Source of the DNA: Crossiella equi
GTDB taxonomy: Bacteria > Actinomycetota > Actinomycetes > Mycobacteriales > Pseudonocardiaceae
Reading direction: 5' to 3'
Length of the DNA: 64,000 bases
NCBI RefSeq assembly: GCF_017876755.1
Contig: NZ_JAGIOO010000001.1
Span: 8,045,786 to 8,109,785, forward strand
Position 1 is the stretch's first letter; every line of letters begins with the position of its first letter. The notes beneath the pieces are model-generated. The model did not search any database. It was not told the DNA's origin and was given only the letters and a program-made list of their open reading frames with translations. A program made the translations under genes and the position numbers. Below, piece after piece: positions 51,768 to 60,102 of the stretch.

Positions 51768-52742
51768 GTGGCTATCAGGGATCTGATCCGCGACTTCGCC
51801 ATTCCCGCAATCCCCGTGGCTCCGTGGTTCGACGAGGCCGAGCGCAGCACCCGGGAATGGGTGCGCGAGCACGGCATGGTGCGGTCCCCGGAGGCCTGCG
51901 CGCATTTCGACGCCATTGGCGCGGGCCGCCTGTCGGCATGGGTGTACCCGGATGCCCAGCCGGGTGCCCGCGAGGTGGTCACGGACTGGCTGTCGTGGCT
52001 GTTCGTCATCGACGACCAGTGCGACGAAGGCCTGCTGGGCCGGGACCCGCACCAGCTGGACCTGCTGCTGGCCCCGCTGCACGCCGTGCTGGACGGGGCC
52101 GACCCCGGCGAGGCCCCCCTGGCACGGGGCCTGGCCAGCATCTGCCGCCGCCTGGACCACCTGGGCCCGTGGTGGGTCCGCTTCCGCGAGCACGTGCGCG
52201 GCTACCTGGACGCGTGCCGGTGGGAGGCGGCCAACCGGGCGGGGCGCCGGATCCCGCAGCTGGACGCCTACCTGCCGCACCGCCGGTGGGCGGGCTCGAT
52301 GATGGCCACCCTGGACCTCACCGAGTACGCCACCGGCGACCTGCTCACCGAACGCGAGTGGGTGCGCCCGGACTACCAGCTCGCGGTGGCCGCCGCGGCG
52401 GATGTGGTGTGCTGGACCGACGACGTCGTCGCGGTGGACAAGGAGGTCGCCCGGGGCGACGTGCACAACCTGGTCATCGTGCTGGCCCATGGGCACGGCA
52501 CGGCCTGGGAGGAGGCGGTGGGCATCGCCAGGGAGATGCTGGACCGCCGCCTCGCGGAGTACCTGGAGGCCGAGGCCCGCCTGCTGGGCGAGAGCTCGGT
52601 CCGCTGGGGCCGCAACCTGACCGGCCTGCGGGCCTGGATGCGCGGGCACCTGGACTGGGGCGAGGAGACCGCGCGCTACCGCGACGTCGACCACTGCGAC
52701 GGGGTCCCGGCCTACGTGGAGGAACTGGTGCCGGTGGGCTGA
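51768..52742 (+). CDS. Class I terpene synthase
   Basis: 324 residues from a GTG with GAAGGA upstream; the frame is open to 51678 but without similarity. The first metal motif is D82-D-Q-C-D86 in LFVIDDQCDE. The NSE position reads D218-D-V-V-A-V-D-K-E226, with Asp for Asn and Ala for Ser. The pyrophosphate-sensor Arg (HRRWAG, 171-176) lies about 45 residues before, and a C-terminal RY pair (TARYRD) is present. It should ionise a prenyl diphosphate and cyclise it; whether FPP or GGPP is used cannot be read from sequence, but GGPP is supplied by the neighbouring genes. Confidence 0.85.
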   Translation: MAIRDLIRDFAIPAIPVAPWFDEAERSTREWVREHGMVRSPEACAHFDAIGAGRLSAWVYPDAQPGAREVVTDWLSWLFVIDDQCDEGLLGRDPHQLDLLLAPLHAVLDGADPGEAPLARGLASICRRLDHLGPWWVRFREHVRGYLDACRWEAANRAGRRIPQLDAYLPHRRWAGSMMATLDLTEYATGDLLTEREWVRPDYQLAVAAAADVVCWTDDVVAVDKEVARGDVHNLVIVLAHGHGTAWEEAVGIAREMLDRRLAEYLEAEARLLGESSVRWGRNLTGLRAWMRGHLDWGEETARYRDVDHCDGVPAYVEELVPVG

Positions 52743-52750
52743 GGGCCCGG

Positions 52751-52781
52751 ACGGGGCGGCATGGGCCAGGTGCCGCCCCGT
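52751..52781. terminator. Terminator after the terpene synthase
   Basis: ACGGGGCGGCA and its exact complement around a nine-base loop; an 11-bp stem between convergent stops at 52742 and 52783. Its stem sequence is nearly the same as that of the terminator at 53530. Confidence 0.75.
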
Positions 52782-52782
52782 T

Positions 52783-53109
52783 TCAGTCGGCGTCCTCGCG
52801 GTGCGCCGCGCCGCGGGCCCGCGACCGTTCCACGATCCCGTTCAGCGCCGCCACGTGCGCGCGCAGCGCCTCGTGCCCCGCTCCCGCCAGGTTGAGCCAG
52901 GTGCGAGGCCTTTTGCCCACATAGCCCTTGCGCACCTCGACGTACTCCGCCTTGGCCAGTCCGGTGACCTGTTTGGACAGTGCGGAGTCGGACAGTCCCA
53001 CCGAGTCGCGCACCCAGCCGAACTCGGCCCACTCGGTGGCGGCCAGCAGCGCCACGATGGACAGCCGCGTGGGGTCCAGCAGCAGCGGGTCGACCTGGGG
53101 CTCACTCAC
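52783..53109 (-). CDS. Winged-helix transcriptional regulator
   Basis: 108 residues from a GTG with GGGAG upstream. The HTH_27-type winged helix LLLDPTRLSIVALLAATEWAEF, LSDSALSKQVTGLAKAEYVEV fits the MarR-like group often encoded after a small membrane protein. Here that membrane protein is broken. The reading frame is continuous with the shifted second half of the membrane protein. Confidence 0.8.
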   Translation of the reverse strand: MSEPQVDPLLLDPTRLSIVALLAATEWAEFGWVRDSVGLSDSALSKQVTGLAKAEYVEVRKGYVGKRPRTWLNLAGAGHEALRAHVAALNGIVERSRARGAAHREDAD

Positions 53110-53483
53110 CGCGGGCACTCCCGGCCAGCGAGCCCAGCCCACGGACAGCACCACGAGCCCGATGACCACCACCCGGGCGACGAGGGTGAACCGGGGCGAG
53201 ACCGCGCTGGGCCGCACCCGGGCCTTGCGGCCCCCCTGCGGCTGCGGATCAGCAGTACGTACCCGAGGAGCAGGGCGGGCAGCGCCCAGCCCGTCCAGGC
53301 CGAGGCCGAGGGCAGGAAGTCGCTCGAGGCCAGGTACCGGAAGACCACCACGCCGAAGACGGCGTACACCCACCGCGAGTCCACCGCCCCCTCCAGGGCC
53401 TGGTCACGGCGCTGGCCGACCTCGCGCAGGGCGCGGGCGGCTTCCTCGGGCGAGGGGGTGTGGGGACATGGCTGCCTCCTCAT
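53106..53483 (-). pseudogene. Frameshifted small membrane protein preceding the winged-helix gene
   Basis: The frame from 53483 encodes PSPEEAARALREVGQRRDQA and two hydrophobic segments (WVYAVFGVVVFRYLA, GWALPALLLGYVLLI). After RSRRG at about 53235 the similarity continues in another frame (VRPSAVSPRFTLVARVVVIGLVVLSVGW). The switch lies at a six-base G run on the coding strand; one more G would restore the frame. It is either a slippage mutation or an assembly error. The protein also lacks its usual end. Confidence 0.6.
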
Positions 53484-53529
53484 CGGTGCTCGTGTGGCAG
53501 ATCCAAGCCGCTCCCCAGCTGTGGCCGGC

Positions 53530-53576
53530 ACACCGGAACGGGGCGGCACCTCCGCGGTGCCGCCCCGTTCCAGTGT
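53530..53576. terminator. Terminator of the mevalonate operon
   Basis: GGAACGGGGCGGCACC, a five-base loop and the perfect 16-bp complement, extended by four more pairs beyond one mismatch. It begins 11 bases past the stop of the last mevalonate-pathway gene (reading leftward). Confidence 0.85.
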
Positions 53577-53586
53577 GCCGTGGGGG

Positions 53587-54669
53587 TTACACCCCCGCCC
53601 CGGGCACCGCGAGCGCGGGCACCGGCGCCGGGACCTCGCCCTGGCGCGGCAGCGAGACCGAGGACGGCCGCGCGTACCGGGTCGGCGCCCAGGACAGCAC
53701 CGAGGAGCCGACCGACATGCCGCCGCCGAAGCCGCACAGCAGCACCATGTCGTTCTCGGCCAGCAGGCGCCTGCGGTGCACCACGTCCAGGGTGATCGGG
53801 ATGGACGCGGCGCCGGTGTTGCCGTACTGCTCCAGGGCCAGGTGGCAGGTGGCGTCGGTCAGGCCCAGGGTCGGCCACACGTCGCCCAGCATCGCGCCGT
53901 TGGCCTGGTGCGGGACGAAGTGCTGGATGTCCTGGGGGGACAGGGAGTTCTCCCGCAGGACCGCGTGCACCTCCTCACCCAGGCTGGCCTCCACGAAGCC
54001 GCGCACGCCCCGGCCGTCCATGGTGAAGAAGTGCTGGCCCTCGGCCAGGGTGCCCGGCGAGGACGGGAACCGGCTGCCACCGGCCGGGACCTTGATCATC
54101 TCGTGCAGGTCGCCCCGGGTGGTGAGCCGCGTGCCCAGGATGCCCTGGCCCGAGGCCACCGGGCCGAGCAGCACCGCGCCCGCCCCGTCCCCGAACAGGA
54201 TCGCGGTCTTGCGGTCGGTGTGGTCGAGGATGCGGGAGTAGATGTCGGCGCCGATGACCAGGGCGTAGCCGTCGGGCCGGTCGTGCAGCAGGCTGGTGGC
54301 GATGGAGAGGGCGAAGACGAAGCCGCTGCAGACGGAGTTGACGTCGAAGGCCGCCGCGTTGGTGGCGCCGAGCAGGTGCTGGACGATGCTGCCGGTGGCG
54401 GGCTGCGGGTGGTCCGGGGTGGAGGTGGCCACCACGATGTAGGACACCTGGTCGGCGGTGACGCCCGCCTGGGTGAGGGCGGCGCGGGCGGCCTCGGCGG
54501 CGAGGTCGGAGGTCGCTTCGTGGGGCGCGGCGTGGCGGCGGCCGCGGATCCGCGTCTTGCGCGTGATCCACTCGTCGGTGACCCCGGTCGTGGCGGCGAC
54601 CTCGTCGTTGCCGACCGAGCGGGCGGGCAGGTAGCTGCCGGTCGCGATGACGCCGGTGGGGAGGCGCAT
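53587..54669 (-). CDS. nphT7: Acetoacetyl-CoA synthase, NphT7-type KAS III
   Basis: 360 residues. A thiolase-fold enzyme with NDEVAATTGVTDEWITRKT, catalytic Cys in FDVNSVCSGF, His in HFVPHQANG and Asn in EQYGNTGAASIP. It follows NphT7 of the Streptomyces CL190 mevalonate cluster along its length. NphT7 condenses acetyl-CoA with malonyl-CoA to acetoacetyl-CoA irreversibly, feeding HMG-CoA synthase encoded 29 bases upstream. About 35 extra C-terminal residues rich in Pro/Ala are unusual. Last gene of the operon. Confidence 0.9.
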   Translation of the reverse strand: MRLPTGVIATGSYLPARSVGNDEVAATTGVTDEWITRKTRIRGRRHAAPHEATSDLAAEAARAALTQAGVTADQVSYIVVATSTPDHPQPATGSIVQHLLGATNAAAFDVNSVCSGFVFALSIATSLLHDRPDGYALVIGADIYSRILDHTDRKTAILFGDGAGAVLLGPVASGQGILGTRLTTRGDLHEMIKVPAGGSRFPSSPGTLAEGQHFFTMDGRGVRGFVEASLGEEVHAVLRENSLSPQDIQHFVPHQANGAMLGDVWPTLGLTDATCHLALEQYGNTGAASIPITLDVVHRRRLLAENDMVLLCGFGGGMSVGSSVLSWAPTRYARPSSVSLPRQGEVPAPVPALAVPGAGV

Positions 54670-54698
54670 GGTGGTGTTGCCTTTCTCGGGACGGCCGG

Positions 54699-55874
54699 TC
54701 AGCGGGGTTCGTAGAGTCGCTTGTGGCCGGAGACCCCGGCGAAGCGGAACGGACCGGTGGTCCGCGCCGGGTTGAGGTGGTCCCCGCCGTCCTGGGGCAG
54801 CGAGTGCTGGTGCAGGCTCCGGTAGGTGGCGTGGTCGACCGGGCGGCGCCGCGCGATGGCGGTGCGGTGCCCCTCGGTGCGCAGGTGCTCCCGGTAGCCC
54901 GGGACGACGGTGCCGCCGAAGAACTCCGCGACGCAGCCGGAGCCGTAGCTGGCGAAGCCGATCGGCGCGTCGGTGAGGTCCTCGGCGTGGTCGAGCAGCG
55001 AGGCCAGCGCCACGTACATCGAGGCGGTGTAGGAGTTGCCCACGACCTCGTTGTAGGCGGTGGTCAGGCCCAGCATGGCCTTCACCGCCGCCTCGTCGAC
55101 CTCGTGCCCGGTGCTGGCCAGCAGGTGCTTGTGGGCCTTGTGCGCCATCTTGGTGAACGGCTGGTGGTAGCAGAAGGCGTGGAAGTCCTCCAGCGGCCTG
55201 CCGCCCTGCTCGGTGTAGTCCTTCCAGGTGCCCTCCAGCGCCTGCAGGTAGGCCGCGATGGACTCCTGCCCGTTGACCAGCGCGGTGCTGCGGTAGTTGG
55301 GGCGCCAGAAGTCCATCACGTCGGAGGTGTGCAGACCGCTGGCCGGTTCGATGCGCAGCAGCGTCGGGTGCGCGCCGACCAGCATGGCCGCCGCGGCCGC
55401 GCCCTGCGTGGCCTCGCCGGGGCTGTCCAGGTCGTAGCGGGAGACGTCGGTGGCGATGACCAGGACCTGCTGCGAGGGGTCGCGCTGCACCAGGGCCGCG
55501 GCGAACTGCAGGCCCGCGGTACCGGCGTAGCAGGCCTGCTTGAGCTCCACGACCCTGGTCGAGGAGGGCAGGTTCAGCAGCGAGTGCACGTAGATGCCCG
55601 CGGCCTTGGACTGGTCGATCGAGGTCTCGGTCGCCAGCAGCACCGTGCGGATCCGGTCGGTGCCCCAGCGCTCCAGGATGGGCGCCGCGGCGGTGGCCGC
55701 CATGGTGACGATGTCCTCGTCCGGGGCGGCGATGCTCATCGAGCGCTGCCCGATGCCGATGTGGTACTTGCCGATGTCCACACCGGTGTGCTCGGCGAGC
55801 GTGGCGTGCGGCAGCACGTACTCGGTGGTGGCCACGGACAGGTCGTGGATGCCGATCGGCGGGTTCGTGCTCAC
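54699..55874 (-). CDS. mvaS: Hydroxymethylglutaryl-CoA synthase
   Basis: 391 residues from a GTG that overlaps the HMG-CoA reductase stop. The catalytic Cys is in ELKQACYAGTAGLQFA; GIGQRSMSIAAPDEDIVTMA, FHAFCYHQPFTKMAHKA and the GNSYTASMYVALASLL segment are family features. It joins acetoacetyl-CoA and acetyl-CoA to HMG-CoA, the second step of the mevalonate pathway. Confidence 0.95.
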   Translation of the reverse strand: MSTNPPIGIHDLSVATTEYVLPHATLAEHTGVDIGKYHIGIGQRSMSIAAPDEDIVTMAATAAAPILERWGTDRIRTVLLATETSIDQSKAAGIYVHSLLNLPSSTRVVELKQACYAGTAGLQFAAALVQRDPSQQVLVIATDVSRYDLDSPGEATQGAAAAAMLVGAHPTLLRIEPASGLHTSDVMDFWRPNYRSTALVNGQESIAAYLQALEGTWKDYTEQGGRPLEDFHAFCYHQPFTKMAHKAHKHLLASTGHEVDEAAVKAMLGLTTAYNEVVGNSYTASMYVALASLLDHAEDLTDAPIGFASYGSGCVAEFFGGTVVPGYREHLRTEGHRTAIARRRPVDHATYRSLHQHSLPQDGGDHLNPARTTGPFRFAGVSGHKRLYEPR

Positions 55875-56932
55875 GCGGGGCTCCCGGTCTTCTCGGTGGC
55901 GCGTTCGAATTGGACGTGGGCGGCCATCAGCTCGCCGGGGTTGGTCTGGGCGGCCAGCAGGGACAGCTCGCCGCAGAGCACGGTGGCCGCGCACAGCACG
56001 GCGAGCCTGCGGGCGTTGGCACCGGGTTCCCGTTCCTCGCGGCAGCCCAGCCGGGCCAGGTTGGTCTCCACGAACGGCAGGTCCTTGCCGTTGCCGACCG
56101 AGCCGACGATGAGGTTGGGGATGGTGCAGGAGAAGTACAGGTCGCCGTCACGGTCCTCGGCCAGCGTGATGCCCTGCGAGCCCTCGACGATGTTGGCCGC
56201 GTCCTGCCCGGTGGCCAGGTAGAAGCCGAGCAGCATGTTGGCGTAGTGGGCGTTGGCGGACCGGATGCCGCCCGCCAGCAGCGTGCCGACCAGGTTCTTG
56301 CGCAGGTTGAGCTGGGCCACCTTGGCCGCGGTGGTGCGCAGCTGCTGGTGCACGATCTCGCGCGGCACGGTCAGCTCGGTGACCACGTTCTTGCCGCGGC
56401 CGAGGATGCCGTTGATCGCGGTGGCCTTCTTGTCGGTGCAGTAGTTGGCCGAGATCGAGGCGTAGCTGATGCCCGGGGTGGTCTCCAGCAGGTGGGAGAG
56501 CAGCCGGTCGGCGGCCAGGGTGGCCATGTTGTGCCCGGAGGCGTCCCCGGTGGTGAACTCGAACCGGAGGAAGAGCAGGTTCGCGGTGATCTCGTGCCGG
56601 ATGGCGACCAGGTCGGCGAAGCGGCTGCACGAGCGCACCACGTCGCGCAGCTCGGCGAAGCGCCGGTCGATCTGCACGGCCGTGCTGTGCGCGGTCCCGG
56701 CGTCGAGCGCCTCGACCAGCACCGAGCGGGTCATCCGCTCGTCGACCAGCGTCGCGACGATCCCCTCCGGGACCAGCCGGGACATCCGCGCGCCCCGGCC
56801 GACCGAGGGCCACAGCGGCGACTCGTAGGTGGCCAGCGGCACCTCGGTCTCGGTGTTGGCGACGTTGCCGGTGACGCGCAGCGGCCCCACCCACCGCATG
56901 GGGACACCGGCGATCAGCTTCTCAGCGGTCAT
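55871..56932 (-). CDS. Hydroxymethylglutaryl-CoA reductase, class I
   Basis: 353 residues from the ATG at 56932 with AGGAG upstream. Soluble catalytic domain only: VPMRWVGPLRVTG, SGHNMATLAADRLL, the catalytic Lys in NYCTDKKATAINGILGRGK, and the nucleotide region GQDAANIVEGSQG. It reduces HMG-CoA to mevalonate with NADPH. The absence of the N-terminal membrane region is normal for bacteria; the sequence style matches the Streptomyces CL190 enzyme. Confidence 0.95.
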   Translation of the reverse strand: MTAEKLIAGVPMRWVGPLRVTGNVANTETEVPLATYESPLWPSVGRGARMSRLVPEGIVATLVDERMTRSVLVEALDAGTAHSTAVQIDRRFAELRDVVRSCSRFADLVAIRHEITANLLFLRFEFTTGDASGHNMATLAADRLLSHLLETTPGISYASISANYCTDKKATAINGILGRGKNVVTELTVPREIVHQQLRTTAAKVAQLNLRKNLVGTLLAGGIRSANAHYANMLLGFYLATGQDAANIVEGSQGITLAEDRDGDLYFSCTIPNLIVGSVGNGKDLPFVETNLARLGCREEREPGANARRLAVLCAATVLCGELSLLAAQTNPGELMAAHVQFERATEKTGSPA

Positions 56933-56985
56933 CGTGTAGCTCCTGTTTCTTTCTGACGTGGCCTTGGTTCGCGGGCGGGCAAGGC

Positions 56986-58044
56986 CTAGGGCACGGGCGG
57001 GAAGGGCCGGGCGAACCGGCGGACGTCGATGCCGCGGTCCACGCAGAACTCGCGCAGCTCGCCGCGGATGCGCACCTCGCAGCGGGAGAGGTCCTGGACG
57101 GTCCGCGCGCCGAGCATGGTCATGATCGAGGTGATCTGGTCCAGCCACGAGGTGATCTGGGCGATCAACGCGTCCGGGCCGCCGTCGAGCACGGTCTTGA
57201 GGAAGGTCCCGGCCACGCCGACCGCGCTGGCGCCGATCGTCAGGGCCCGAACGACGTCCAGGGGGTGCCGCACCCCGCCGGAGGCGAACAGCGGCAGGCC
57301 CACGTCCGAGGCGTCCAGCAGGCAGGCCGGGGTGGACTGGCCCCAGCCGGTGATGAAGTCGTAGTCCCGGCCGGTGCGCCTGCTGTTCTCGATCTGGGCG
57401 AAGTTGGTGCCGCCCCGGCCGCCGACATCGGCGACGGTGACGCCGAGCTTGGCCAGGGTCACCACCGTCTCGCGGCTGAGCCCGAAACCGACCTCCTTGA
57501 CGAACACCGGGACGTCGACACCCTCGACGATCTCGCCGATCCGGCGGCCCCAGGCCGAGAAGGACCGGTCGCCCTCGGGCATCACGATCTCCTGGGCGGT
57601 GTTCAGGTGGATCTGCAGCGCGTCGGCCCGCACCAGGTCGACCGCCCGCCGGGCCTGCTCGACCGTGGCGTTGGGGTTGACATTGGCCAGCACGAACCCG
57701 GTCGGGTTCTCCTGGCGCAGCACGCGGAAGCTGTCCGCGGTGGCCGGGTCCTTGAGGTAGGCGCTCATGGACCCGCTCGCCAAGGGCAGGCCGGTCTCCC
57801 GGGCGGCGATGGCCAGGGACCGGTTGATCTCCCCGGTCTTGGCGCTGCCGCCGGTCATCGCGTTGATGTAGAGCGGGACCTGCCAGTGCAGGTCGGCGAA
57901 GCCGGTGGCCAGCGACACCTCCTCCCGGTCGGTCCCGGCCAGGGCGTGGTGGAGGAAGCTCACGTCGTCGAACTCGTTGTGGCCACCGGACCGGTGGTGC
58001 TCGACGGCGAGCCGGACGTGGTCGTCCTTGCGGTCAGAGATCAT
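56986..58044 (-). CDS. fni: Type 2 isopentenyl-diphosphate isomerase (FMN)
   Basis: 352 residues. TIM barrel with RKDDHVRLAVEHH at the N-terminus, the FMN and substrate segments NAMTGGSAKTGEINRSLA, IHLNTAQEIVMPEGDR, VKEVGFGLSRETV, DVGGRGGTNF and FASGGVRHPLDVV. It interconverts IPP and DMAPP with reduced FMN and NADPH. Its start overlaps the phosphomevalonate kinase stop by about 11 bases. Confidence 0.95.
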   Translation of the reverse strand: MISDRKDDHVRLAVEHHRSGGHNEFDDVSFLHHALAGTDREEVSLATGFADLHWQVPLYINAMTGGSAKTGEINRSLAIAARETGLPLASGSMSAYLKDPATADSFRVLRQENPTGFVLANVNPNATVEQARRAVDLVRADALQIHLNTAQEIVMPEGDRSFSAWGRRIGEIVEGVDVPVFVKEVGFGLSRETVVTLAKLGVTVADVGGRGGTNFAQIENSRRTGRDYDFITGWGQSTPACLLDASDVGLPLFASGGVRHPLDVVRALTIGASAVGVAGTFLKTVLDGGPDALIAQITSWLDQITSIMTMLGARTVQDLSRCEVRIRGELREFCVDRGIDVRRFARPFPPVP

Positions 58045-59122
58045 GCGCGTGCGTCCTCTCCGGTTCGGTCAGGTGGATCGGCAGCGGCACCAGCCCGGCG
58101 GCGCGCCACCGGGCCCGCAGTGCCTCGGTGGTGCGCTGGTCCGGTTCGAGCAGGGCGATGCCGCAGTCCCCGCCGCCCGCGCCCGAGGGTTTCGCGGCGC
58201 CGCCCAGTGCCTCGGCCGCCTCGCACAGCGCGGTCAGGCCGTCGGTGAAGATGCCGAGACCGCCTTGGCCGTCGGCCTGGGCGAGCAGCTCCCGCGCGGC
58301 CCGGACCTGCGCCAGCACCGCGGCGTCGTCGCCGCGATCCAGGGCGTCGGCCACCGCGGTGGCGCAGGCGTCGCTGCGGCGGACGAACTCGCGGTGGGCG
58401 GCGGTGCCGCGCCAGACCGGTACCGAGCCCCCGGCCACCTTCTCGGAGGTGGACGCGGGGTGCCCGGTCCAGCCGACCAGGACGGCGAGCTCGCGGGGCG
58501 GGGGCAGCCGCCGCACCTCGAAGTCCGGCCACGGCGCGCGCAGCGCCTCGCAGAGACCCTTCCGCCGGGCCAGTGCCAGCACCGCGGCGCGGTCGGGGGC
58601 CCGGTAGAGCAGCCAGCCGCCCCAGGTGCTCGTGGCCAGGTCGCCGCCGGAGGCCCGGGGGTCCAGCCGGGCGGCGGCCAGCAGGGCCAGGCGGTACCGC
58701 TCCTCGGTCTCCAGGCTGACCCCGCAGTAGGCGAGCAGCGCGTCGATCGTGGCCACGGTGACCGCGCCGCTGGAGCCGAGGCCGAACTTGGTCCCGTCCT
58801 CGTGAAGTCCACTGTGGATGGTCAGCTCGACCGGGGGCAGCGCGGCGCCCAGCTCGGTCAGCAGCTCGGCCACGATCTCCACCGCGGCCACCACCGGGCG
58901 CGGCTGCGCGTCGGCCGGGAACCCGGAGGCGGTGCGGGACAGGCGCACTGACATGCCCGCCAGGTCGGAGACGACCACCAGGTCGTCCTCGCCCGGGGCC
59001 ACGGCGACGGTGACCTCTCGGTCGACCGCGGCCAGGACCGCGGGCGAGCCCGGCTCCAGCACCGCGTACTCGCCGACGACGAACAGCTTGCCCGGCGCGC
59101 TCCGGCGGACCGGCGTGCTCAC
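58034..59122 (-). CDS. Phosphomevalonate kinase
   Basis: 362 residues from a GTG overlapping the decarboxylase stop. GHMP kinase fold: APGKLFVVGEYAVLEPG at the N-terminus, the P-loop-like KFGLGSSGAVTVATIDA, and the C-terminal GAGGGDCGIALL. It phosphorylates mevalonate 5-phosphate to the diphosphate with ATP. Order within the operon and the KLFVVGEY motif identify it as this kinase rather than mevalonate kinase. Confidence 0.93.
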   Translation of the reverse strand: MSTPVRRSAPGKLFVVGEYAVLEPGSPAVLAAVDREVTVAVAPGEDDLVVVSDLAGMSVRLSRTASGFPADAQPRPVVAAVEIVAELLTELGAALPPVELTIHSGLHEDGTKFGLGSSGAVTVATIDALLAYCGVSLETEERYRLALLAAARLDPRASGGDLATSTWGGWLLYRAPDRAAVLALARRKGLCEALRAPWPDFEVRRLPPPRELAVLVGWTGHPASTSEKVAGGSVPVWRGTAAHREFVRRSDACATAVADALDRGDDAAVLAQVRAARELLAQADGQGGLGIFTDGLTALCEAAEALGGAAKPSGAGGGDCGIALLEPDQRTTEALRARWRAAGLVPLPIHLTEPERTHAHDL

Positions 59123-60102
59123 GGGGCCTCCACCAGCCGGGCGGCGGGGCCGACCCCGGCCATGACCGTCTTGCAGCGCGCGGACTTCTCGATCGCGTCG
59201 GTCACCACGGCCGCGTCACCCCGGTGGCACAGGACCTTGACGTTGGGCCCGGCGTCCATGGTGGCGTAGGCCGACACCCCGGCCTTGCGCAGCTCCAGCA
59301 CGGTGTCCAGCACCGAGACCGTGGTGGGGGCGAGGTAGCGCACCGCCGGTCGCGCGGCCAGCATCGTGGCGTGCATGCCCAGCGCGTTGCGCTCGGCGAT
59401 CACCCCGACCGCGTCGAGGTCCGCCCGCCCGACCGCCTCCCGCATCTCCTTCAGGTCCTCCGCCGAGGAGTCGACCCAGGCCTGGTAGAGCGGCGAGGTG
59501 CTCACGGTGTGCCGCATGGCGTCCCGGCTGTTGACCGACTTGTGGCCGGTGTTGACCAGCGCGACCACCAGCACCGGGTCGAACCCGGCCGAGGGCACCG
59601 GTTCGGCGTAGGAGCTGGTGTCGTCGTGCCCGGCGTTCCACTGGGCGAAGCCGCCGAAGACCGACCGGGACGCCGAGCCCGACCCGCGCCGGGCCAGCCG
59701 GGACAACGCGGTCTCGTCCAGCGCCAGCCCGCAGGCGGTGGAGGCCGCCAGCGCCAGCGCGGCGAACCCGCTGGAGGAGGAGGCCAGCCCGGCTCCGGTG
59801 GGCACCGCGTTCACGCTGTCCACCACGGCCTTGCCGGTGCGGCCCGCACGGGCGCGGACCAGATCGAGGAATGCGGTTACCCGGCGTCGCGGTTCCCCGG
59901 TCACCGCTGCTCCGTCCAGGGTGACCTCGTCCTCGCCTTCCCGCTCGAGGAAACTCACCGTGGTGGTGGTGTAGAAGGCGTCCAGGGTCATGGACAGGCT
60001 GCTGGTGCGGGGGATGACCAGCTCCGCGTCCTTCTTGCCCCAGTACTTGACCAGGGCGATGTTGGCGTGCGCGACCGCGCTCGCCCGTGCCTCACCCGTC
60101 AT
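59119..60102 (-). CDS. mvaD: Diphosphomevalonate decarboxylase
   Basis: 327 residues from the ATG at 60102 (AAGGGGAG upstream). Signature ANIALVKYWGKKD at residues 14-26, GHMP loop PTGAGLASSSSGFAALAL, SRSVFGGFAQW and the MDAGPNVKVLC segment. It makes IPP from diphosphomevalonate with ATP and loss of carbon dioxide. Overlaps both neighbours, so the operon is tightly coupled. Confidence 0.95.
   Translation of the reverse strand: MTGEARASAVAHANIALVKYWGKKDAELVIPRTSSLSMTLDAFYTTTTVSFLEREGEDEVTLDGAAVTGEPRRRVTAFLDLVRARAGRTGKAVVDSVNAVPTGAGLASSSSGFAALALAASTACGLALDETALSRLARRGSGSASRSVFGGFAQWNAGHDDTSSYAEPVPSAGFDPVLVVALVNTGHKSVNSRDAMRHTVSTSPLYQAWVDSSAEDLKEMREAVGRADLDAVGVIAERNALGMHATMLAARPAVRYLAPTTVSVLDTVLELRKAGVSAYATMDAGPNVKVLCHRGDAAVVTDAIEKSARCKTVMAGVGPAARLVEAP

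Noticed and set aside
53257-53266. GTACGTACCC inside the broken membrane-protein gene as another ACGTA regulatory site
   Set aside because: Single half-site without an 11-bp partner and inside coding sequence.
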